From Bacteriovorax stolpii (GTDB taxonomy: Bacteria; Bdellovibrionota; Bacteriovoracia; Bacteriovoracales; Bacteriovoracaceae), in the NCBI GenBank assembly GCA_945862475.1, contig CAMAYW010000040.1, positions 1 through 11,180 of the forward strand: a stretch of 11,180 bases of DNA, given 5' to 3'. Every line of letters starts with the position of its first letter. Positions within the stretch are counted from its first letter, which is position 1. The notes below the pieces were generated by a model, which saw only the letters and a program-made list of their open reading frames with translations, searched no databases and had not been told where the DNA came from. A program made the position numbers and the translations under genes. This document shows positions 6,687-11,180 of the stretch, in pieces.

Positions 6687-6726
6687 AAGAGTTCATTTTT
6701 ACCTCTTTTGGACCTCTGGAGACTTT

Positions 6727-9700
6727 ATGGAACGCGAGACTGCACCACAAACTGAAAATTTTTCTTTCGCTCAAGCTGAAAGGAACATCTTAAAGTTCTG
6801 GCAAGAAAAAGAAATTTTTAAAAAATCTCTTGAGAAAACAAAGAAAGGTAAAAATTATATTTTCTACGATGGACCTCCTTTTGCGACAGGTCTTCCTCAC
6901 CACGGACATATTGTTGCCTCAACGCTAAAGGATGTTGTTCCTCGCTACTTCACAATGAAGGGCTTCTACGTTGATCGCCGCTTTGGTTGGGACTGCCATG
7001 GTCTACCAATTGAACAAGAAATTGATAAAAAGTTCCAAATGTCGGCCAGTGATTTTGTCGCCGAACATGGAGTAAAAAAGTACAACGATGAATGCCGGGG
7101 TATTGTTGACCGCTATGTAAACGAATGGGAAAAAACCATTGGTCGACTAGGCCGTTGGGTCGATTTTAAAAATGATTACAAAACCATGGATCTCACATTT
7201 ATGGAGTCTACATGGTGGGTTTTCAAGTCCATTTGGGATAAAGGACTCATTTATCAAGGGAATAAGATTGTTCCTTATTCTCCGGCCCTACAAACAGCTC
7301 TTTCAAATTTTGAAGCTGGTCAAAACTATCAAGACATTCAAGATCCAGCGATCACAATTCTATTTAGAACAAAAACAGATCCCAACACCTATCTTGCCGC
7401 TTGGACCACAACACCTTGGACGCTTCCTTCAAATCTTTCTTTGTGTGTTCATCCAGAAATTGAATACGTAAAAGTTAAAGACCTAGAAAAAAATATTTTT
7501 ATCATCATGGCCAAATCTCGCCTTGAAGCTTTTAAGAAAGTATTCAAATACGAAGAAGTTGAAACCATGACTGGAGCTCAATTAAAGGGTACGCAATATG
7601 AGCCCCTTTTTCCATATTACTCTGATCTAGCGAGTAAAGGGTATTTTGTCGTTTTAAATGATGAATACGTTACAACTGGAGATGGTACTGGAATAGTTCA
7701 TCAAGCACCAGGCTTTGGCGAAGATGATAACCGTGTGATGAAGGCTGCAGGACTTACTGAAGTCGTTGTTCCACTTGACCCATCAGCGAAATTCGTCATG
7801 CCGGTAAAAGATTTTGAAGGAAAGTTCATCAAAGACGCCGATAAGGATATTATTAAAAACTTGAAAGATCGTGGTCAGCTCCTTCATCAATCGACTCTCG
7901 TTCACAGTTATCCAATGTGCTACAGAACAGATACTCCACTTATTTATCGAGCTATGCCTCAGTGGTATCTTGCGGTTGAAAAGATCAAAGACAAAATGAT
8001 AAAGGCGAATGAGCAAATCACCTGGGTTCCAGAGACGATCAAAGAAGGTCGCTTTGGGAAATGGCTTGAAAATGCAAGGGACTGGGCAATTTCTAGAACT
8101 CGCGTTTGGGGAACCCCACTTCCTATTTGGATTAACGATAAAAATGGAAAAACTATTTGCATGGGCTCCATTGCTGATCTCGAAAAATACACTGGAGTAA
8201 AAGTCAAAGATCTCCACAGAGAGTACGTGGACGACCTTAATTTTACCATTTCAGGAGAAGAAGGGACCTACAAAAGGATTCCGGAAGTTTTAGATTGCTG
8301 GTTTGAATCTGGATCTATGCCCTACTCTCAACTACACTACCCTTTTGAAAATCAAGACGTTTTTAAAGATGGATTCCCAGCTGAGTTTATTGCTGAAGGT
8401 CTCGATCAAACAAGAGGATGGTTTTATACACTTACTGTTTTATCAGCGGCACTTTTTGATAAACCTGCTTTTAAAAACGTCATCGTTAATGGAATGGTTT
8501 TAGCTGCTGACGGTAAGAAGATGAGTAAACGTCTTCGTAACTATACGCCCCCAGATGAATTGATTGAAAATTTTGGTGCAGATGCCCTAAGACTCTTTCT
8601 TATAAACTCTGGTCTCGTTAAAGCTGAAGAACTTCGTTTTACTGATGAAGGTGTGAAGGATATGGTTCGTCGAGCACTCCTTCCTTGGTATAATTCATTT
8701 AAATTCTTCTCTACGTATGCCCAGGTGGATGGATTTAAGGCCTCAAAAGATGGAAATCTTGCAACTGATAATATTCTAGACCAATGGCTTTTATCTAAAC
8801 TTCAAACTCTCGTTAAAAATGTTAATCAAGAGATGCAAAACTATCGACTCTACAATGTAGTTCCAGAGTTATTCAATTTCATTGAAGATCTTACGAACTG
8901 GTACATAAGGCTTAACCGTAGGCGCTTCTGGGAAGAAGGAATGACTCCAGATAAAACGGCCGCATACTCAACTCTTTACACGACACTTGAATGCCTATCC
9001 CGCTTAATGGCACCATTTGCTCCGTTTTTAGCTGATCATATTTACCAAGAGTTAAAAGCTTTTGGTGGCAAAACTGAAGAGTCAGTTCATCTATGTTCTT
9101 TCCCGGAAGCCGATGAAGCTCGAATCAATTCAACTCTTGAGATAGCTGTTGGAAGAATGCAGCAGGTTGTTCTACTTGGAAGACAAAAAAGAATTAATGA
9201 AGGAGTGAAAGTTAAAACGCCGCTCAATACACTCAAAGTGATTCACCAAGATCAACATCTCCTAAAAGAGATGAGTAAACTTGAGGAATACATTAAAATT
9301 GAATTAAACATCAAAAATGTTGAATATCTCACAACTGAATCAGATTTTGTTGTTCTCTCAGCGAAACCTAATTTACCTGTACTTGGAAAGAAACTTGGTA
9401 AAGAGATGGGGGCCTTCAAGCCTCTTATTGAAAAACTCTCTTCTCATGATGTACAAAAAATAGAAGATGGTGGAAAAGTCACAATTAACAATATTGACTT
9501 TGATGCTAGTGAAGTCCTCGTACTAAGAAATGCTAAACCTGGAACACAGGCCCTTACCAATAGACTTATTACCATTGATTTGGATTGTACTCTTGATCAA
9601 AATCTTATTGATGAGGGACTCGCCAGAGAAATGGTCAATCGAATTCAAAAAACCAGAAAAGATTCTCATTTCAATGTCGCTGATAGAATTGAAATTACGA

Positions 9701-9864
9701 TTCATACTACCGCGGAACTTGCAAAAGTTTTTGAGAAATATCAAAACTATATTTCTTCTGAGACTCTCATGGTGAAAGGCAAAATTTCAGAATCCAAACT
9801 TACCGGTGCTATTTCTCACGAAATTGATGATGCTGTATTTGATGTTTTAGCAAAAAAGGTTTGA
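6727..9864 (+). CDS. ileS: Isoleucyl-tRNA synthetase, type 2 (eukaryote-like)
   Basis: IleRS charges tRNA-Ile with isoleucine in the cytoplasm and edits misactivated valine. At 1045 aa it has the class I signature HHGH (58-61) within YDGPPFATGLPHHGH, the GWDCHGLPIE motif (87-96), the CP1 editing domain with TTTPWTLPSN (227-236) and GTGIVHQAPGFGEDD (320-334, editing Asp333), WAISRTRVWGTPLPIW (453-468), KMSKR (598-602) and the tRNA-binding helical C-terminus. The HHGH form, the length and the absence of a C-terminal zinc-binding cysteine cluster identify the type 2 subgroup rather than the common bacterial type 1. The frame stays open back to 6607, but that extension overlaps the divergent FecR gene and has no synthetase homology. 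The ATG at 6727 has GGAG at proper spacing. It is followed by, and coupled to, a gene for an exported protein. Confidence 0.97.
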   Translation: MERETAPQTENFSFAQAERNILKFWQEKEIFKKSLEKTKKGKNYIFYDGPPFATGLPHHGHIVASTLKDVVPRYFTMKGFYVDRRFGWDCHGLPIEQEIDKKFQMSASDFVAEHGVKKYNDECRGIVDRYVNEWEKTIGRLGRWVDFKNDYKTMDLTFMESTWWVFKSIWDKGLIYQGNKIVPYSPALQTALSNFEAGQNYQDIQDPAITILFRTKTDPNTYLAAWTTTPWTLPSNLSLCVHPEIEYVKVKDLEKNIFIIMAKSRLEAFKKVFKYEEVETMTGAQLKGTQYEPLFPYYSDLASKGYFVVLNDEYVTTGDGTGIVHQAPGFGEDDNRVMKAAGLTEVVVPLDPSAKFVMPVKDFEGKFIKDADKDIIKNLKDRGQLLHQSTLVHSYPMCYRTDTPLIYRAMPQWYLAVEKIKDKMIKANEQITWVPETIKEGRFGKWLENARDWAISRTRVWGTPLPIWINDKNGKTICMGSIADLEKYTGVKVKDLHREYVDDLNFTISGEEGTYKRIPEVLDCWFESGSMPYSQLHYPFENQDVFKDGFPAEFIAEGLDQTRGWFYTLTVLSAALFDKPAFKNVIVNGMVLAADGKKMSKRLRNYTPPDELIENFGADALRLFLINSGLVKAEELRFTDEGVKDMVRRALLPWYNSFKFFSTYAQVDGFKASKDGNLATDNILDQWLLSKLQTLVKNVNQEMQNYRLYNVVPELFNFIEDLTNWYIRLNRRRFWEEGMTPDKTAAYSTLYTTLECLSRLMAPFAPFLADHIYQELKAFGGKTEESVHLCSFPEADEARINSTLEIAVGRMQQVVLLGRQKRINEGVKVKTPLNTLKVIHQDQHLLKEMSKLEEYIKIELNIKNVEYLTTESDFVVLSAKPNLPVLGKKLGKEMGAFKPLIEKLSSHDVQKIEDGGKVTINNIDFDASEVLVLRNAKPGTQALTNRLITIDLDCTLDQNLIDEGLAREMVNRIQKTRKDSHFNVADRIEITIHTTAELAKVFEKYQNYISSETLMVKGKISESKLTGAISHEIDDAVFDVLAKKV

Positions 9865-10640
9865 TGAAAATTATTTGGACTCTCATTTTAATCATAACAA
9901 CCCAATCCTATGCCCAAAGAACCATAGGGAGGGATACTTTTATGATTAATGTAAAGCCGGCGTTAAACAGTATTTTGAATGATTTTTATCAGATGATAGA
10001 AATCTTTCCAGAATTTCCCAAAAATCTAACGGCGATTTTAAAAGAGTTAGACACCTTAACCTCCGATAAGGAGGCATTAAAATCAAGTTGTCCTAGGACA
10101 ATCAATGCCAACTGTTTAACAAATTTAAATGCCCTAAGAACTAAGCTTTCTAAAATCAGGTTTCTATCTTTCCAATTAATGTCAGAAAGCAACCAGAGTA
10201 AATCGCATTACATAAGTAACCTTAGTGGACAACGCTTGATCTCAGAATTTGACTCTGAAGTTGAAGAAGTTAAAGGTCACTTGGATAATGCTTCATTCTT
10301 TTTGGCAGCCGGGGTTAAGAATAAAAAAGAAACCTATTCAATTATTAAAGAATTAGATGAGTTAAATACCATTCTTTCAATCGCTGTCGTGGAATATGTT
10401 CCATTTTACTATAAAGAAGACTTTAGACACTTCTTCTTTAATTTTGTTCATCCTCTTCAGCAGCAGATTTCAAAAAACAATAACTTTGAATTCCTTAATA
10501 GAAATATAAATTCATTAAACTTTTCAATTAATCTTTTGAATCAAACTCTTACAAAAAAGAAGAAAACACCAGAAGGAATGGCCCCATTCCTAACGACGAT
10601 TCATAATAGATGGAACAGCGTAATTAGATATTATTTTTAA
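9864..10640 (+). CDS. Exported protein of unknown function, 258 aa, coupled to ileS
   Basis: I do not recognise a family. The ATG at 9864 overlaps the ileS stop as TGATG, with AAAGG about 6 bases upstream; a TTG at 9861 could add one residue but is less likely. Residues 1-17 form a signal peptide (IIWTLILIITT core, cleavage after SYA17), so the protein is expected in the periplasm. The mature part is rich in Asn, Leu, Ser and Lys and is predicted mostly helical, with no transmembrane segment. Two cysteines close to the mature N-terminus (Cys76, Cys84) may form a disulfide. There is a pronounced hydrophobic stretch around residues 162-190. Co-transcription with ileS may simply reflect position. 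The gene ends just before the hairpin at 10647, which is oriented to serve rpsU better than this gene. Confidence 0.82.
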   Translation: MKIIWTLILIITTQSYAQRTIGRDTFMINVKPALNSILNDFYQMIEIFPEFPKNLTAILKELDTLTSDKEALKSSCPRTINANCLTNLNALRTKLSKIRFLSFQLMSESNQSKSHYISNLSGQRLISEFDSEVEEVKGHLDNASFFLAAGVKNKKETYSIIKELDELNTILSIAVVEYVPFYYKEDFRHFFFNFVHPLQQQISKNNNFEFLNRNINSLNFSINLLNQTLTKKKKTPEGMAPFLTTIHNRWNSVIRYYF

Positions 10641-10670
10641 AAGAAAAAGGGCCCTCAAAAGAGGGCCCTT
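10641..10670 (-). terminator. Intrinsic terminator of rpsU (shared convergent hairpin)
   Basis: The hairpin AAGGGCCCTC / GAGGGCCCTT has 10 perfect base pairs and an AAAA loop (10647-10656 and 10661-10670). On the minus strand it is followed by an almost pure T-run (TTTTTCTTTT), the hallmark of a strong intrinsic terminator for rpsU. On the plus strand the downstream bases (AGGAATTAG) are not a U-run, so it would be weak for the ileS operon, although the hairpin alone may help protect that transcript's end. Confidence 0.92.
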
Positions 10671-10675
10671 AGGAA

Positions 10676-10891
10676 TTAGTACTTAGAGCGAGTTTTGCCT
10701 CTAACGTCCGTCTTGCGACGACGTTTATCAGCGTTTTCTAGCTTCTCTTTCATTTTAACAGAAGGCTTTTTGTACTCAGAGCGAGCGCGATATTCCTTAA
10801 CGATTCCATAAGCATCACAGAGACGCTTAAATTTTTTAATCGCTTTTTCAGCAGGAAATCTGTCATCAATAGTAATTTCAATTGTAGACAT
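10676..10891 (-). CDS. rpsU: 30S ribosomal protein bS21
   Basis: bS21 sits on the 30S platform next to the anti-Shine-Dalgarno end of 16S rRNA and helps in initiation. The 71-aa protein has the family layout: an acidic N-terminus with a short beta segment (STIEITIDDRFPAEKAIKKF, 2-21), the conserved AYGIVKEYRARSEYKKPS region (27-44) and a very basic tail (ADKRRRKTDVRGKTRSKY, 54-71). Length is normal for the family. The longer frame starting at 10918 adds nine unrelated residues and crosses the ribosome site, so the start is ATG at 10891. The gene is alone: divergent from the RarA gene, and separated from the plus-strand operon by the terminator. It is not next to dnaG or rpoD as it is in many gammaproteobacteria. 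Confidence 0.97.
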   Translation of the reverse strand: MSTIEITIDDRFPAEKAIKKFKRLCDAYGIVKEYRARSEYKKPSVKMKEKLENADKRRRKTDVRGKTRSKY

Positions 10892-10898
10892 GCTCAAA

Positions 10899-10907
10899 CA
10901 CCCCCTT
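10899..10907 (-). promoter_or_regulatory. rpsU: Very strong Shine-Dalgarno of rpsU
   Basis: AAGGGGGTG on the minus strand lies 7 bases before the ATG. It pairs with the 16S anti-Shine-Dalgarno over nine positions, eight as Watson-Crick and one as G-U. It is stronger than the other ribosome sites in the window and decides the rpsU start. Confidence 0.85.
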
Positions 10908-10921
10908 CTGCATATCATTAG

Positions 10922-10938
10922 AAAGCCGAAACAGCTTT
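10922..10938 (-). promoter_or_regulatory. Short hairpin in the rpsU leader
   Basis: In the minus-strand transcript AAAGCUG pairs with CGGCUUU around a UUU loop: seven base pairs, one of them U-G. It lies between the predicted promoter and the ribosome site. There is no U-run after it, so it is not a simple attenuator; an upstream control element or mRNA stabiliser is possible. Confidence 0.4.
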
Positions 10939-10953
10939 AATCCAAAGGATGAA

Positions 10954-10982
10954 AAATTACCCTTAGCCATCTATGACGTCAA
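10954..10982 (-). promoter_or_regulatory. Putative promoter of rpsU
   Basis: A near-consensus -35 TTGACG (10982-10977), a 17-base spacer and a poor -10 TAATTT (10959-10954) precede rpsU. Transcription would begin near 10947, giving a leader of about 55 bases that carries the hairpin and strong ribosome site. The -35 lies in a palindrome, TGACGTCA (10974-10981). Confidence 0.45.
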
Positions 10983-11026
10983 CCATAGACACTGTGCAAA
11001 ATGCGATTTTTTTGGTAAGAACAGAC

Positions 11027-11180
11027 ATGCAATTAGATGCCTTCTCCCAAAATAATGATCATGAACTCCCTTTGGCGGCAAAACTCCGCCCAAAAAGCCT
11101 GACTGATTTCTTTGGGCAGATAGGAATTCGCTCTCAACTTGAAAAACTTGTCTCTCATCCAAGACATGTTATTTTCTGGG
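11027..11180 (+). CDS. rarA: RarA/MgsA-type replication-associated AAA+ ATPase, N-terminus only
   Basis: RarA is a cytoplasmic AAA+ ATPase of the clamp-loader clade that acts at stalled replication forks. Only the first 51 residues are visible. They carry the diagnostic start of the family: PLAAKLRPKSLTDFFGQ at about 15-31, then a helix and RHVIFWG (45-51), directly before the expected Walker A. The same arrangement in E. coli RarA (PLAARMRP...GQ...MILWG) makes the assignment good. RuvB shares the 'LRP...GQ' theme but not the PLAAKLRP form, so it is less likely. The chosen ATG (11027) gives the usual 14-residue lead. Alternative in-frame starts exist at TTG 11012, GTG 10994 and ATG 10973, and no ribosome site is strong. 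The gene diverges from rpsU. Confidence 0.85.
   Translation, partial: MQLDAFSQNNDHELPLAAKLRPKSLTDFFGQIGIRSQLEKLVSHPRHVIFW

Noticed and set aside
6607..6726. N-terminal extension of ileS by 40 codons
   Set aside because: It overlaps the start of the divergent FecR-domain gene, contains the likely promoters and has no synthetase similarity; the ATG at 6727 has a proper ribosome site.
7783..8249. Minus-strand open frames of 96-144 codons inside ileS
   Set aside because: They are antisense shadows of a strongly conserved synthetase gene, with no ribosome site or recognisable protein features.
10892..10918. Nine-codon N-terminal extension of rpsU
   Set aside because: It would translate through the strong Shine-Dalgarno; bS21 proteins begin at the downstream methionine.
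10971..11162. Minus-strand frame of 63 codons over the rarA start
   Set aside because: It is antisense to a recognisable RarA N-terminus and spans the rpsU/rarA promoter region.

Overview
The window looks like chromosome from a low-GC, didermic (Gram-negative-type) bacterium. Exported proteins with SPase I signal peptides, a lipobox protein, a TRAP transporter of the TatT-associated (TPAT) kind and a type 2, eukaryote-like isoleucyl-tRNA synthetase together suggest a Bdellovibrionota/Bacteriovorax-like or other 'deltaproteobacterial' lineage. That placement is an inference from gene style, not a database result. No mobile element, CRISPR array, tRNA or rRNA was seen.

Layout. (a) 1-3578, minus strand: a compact TRAP transporter operon in transcription order tatT-like lipoprotein, dctP, dctQ, dctM (dctM runs off the left edge). 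The last three genes overlap or nearly abut. The TatT-like T component marks this as a TPAT system, and the binding protein has Trp where typical DctP proteins have the carboxylate-binding Arg. (b) 3579-3888: an intergenic stretch with a probable minus-strand promoter for the transporter and a plus-strand extended -10 followed by a hairpin. It leads to a small plus-strand ORF (58 aa, 3889-4065). (c) 4062-6614, minus strand: three overlapping genes, a FecR-domain exported protein, Maf nucleotide pyrophosphatase and a small exported protein of unknown function. (d) 6615-6726: a divergent promoter region in which two oppositely directed promoters appear nested on one inverted repeat. (e) 6727-10640, plus strand: ileS (type 2) translationally coupled to an unknown exported protein. 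(f) 10641-10891: a strong hairpin terminator and rpsU (bS21) on the minus strand, with a strong Shine-Dalgarno and a structured leader. (g) 11027 to the end, plus strand: the beginning of a RarA/MgsA-type AAA+ ATPase, cut by the window edge.

How the genes work together: the transporter genes form one uptake machine (periplasmic receptor, two membrane subunits, periplasmic lipoprotein partner). Maf, IleRS, bS21 and RarA are housekeeping proteins for nucleotide sanitation, translation and replication-fork repair. Between them are envelope proteins of unknown function (FecR-domain protein, the 143-aa and 258-aa exported proteins). Their only visible link is shared operons and short N-terminal or internal cysteine pairs.
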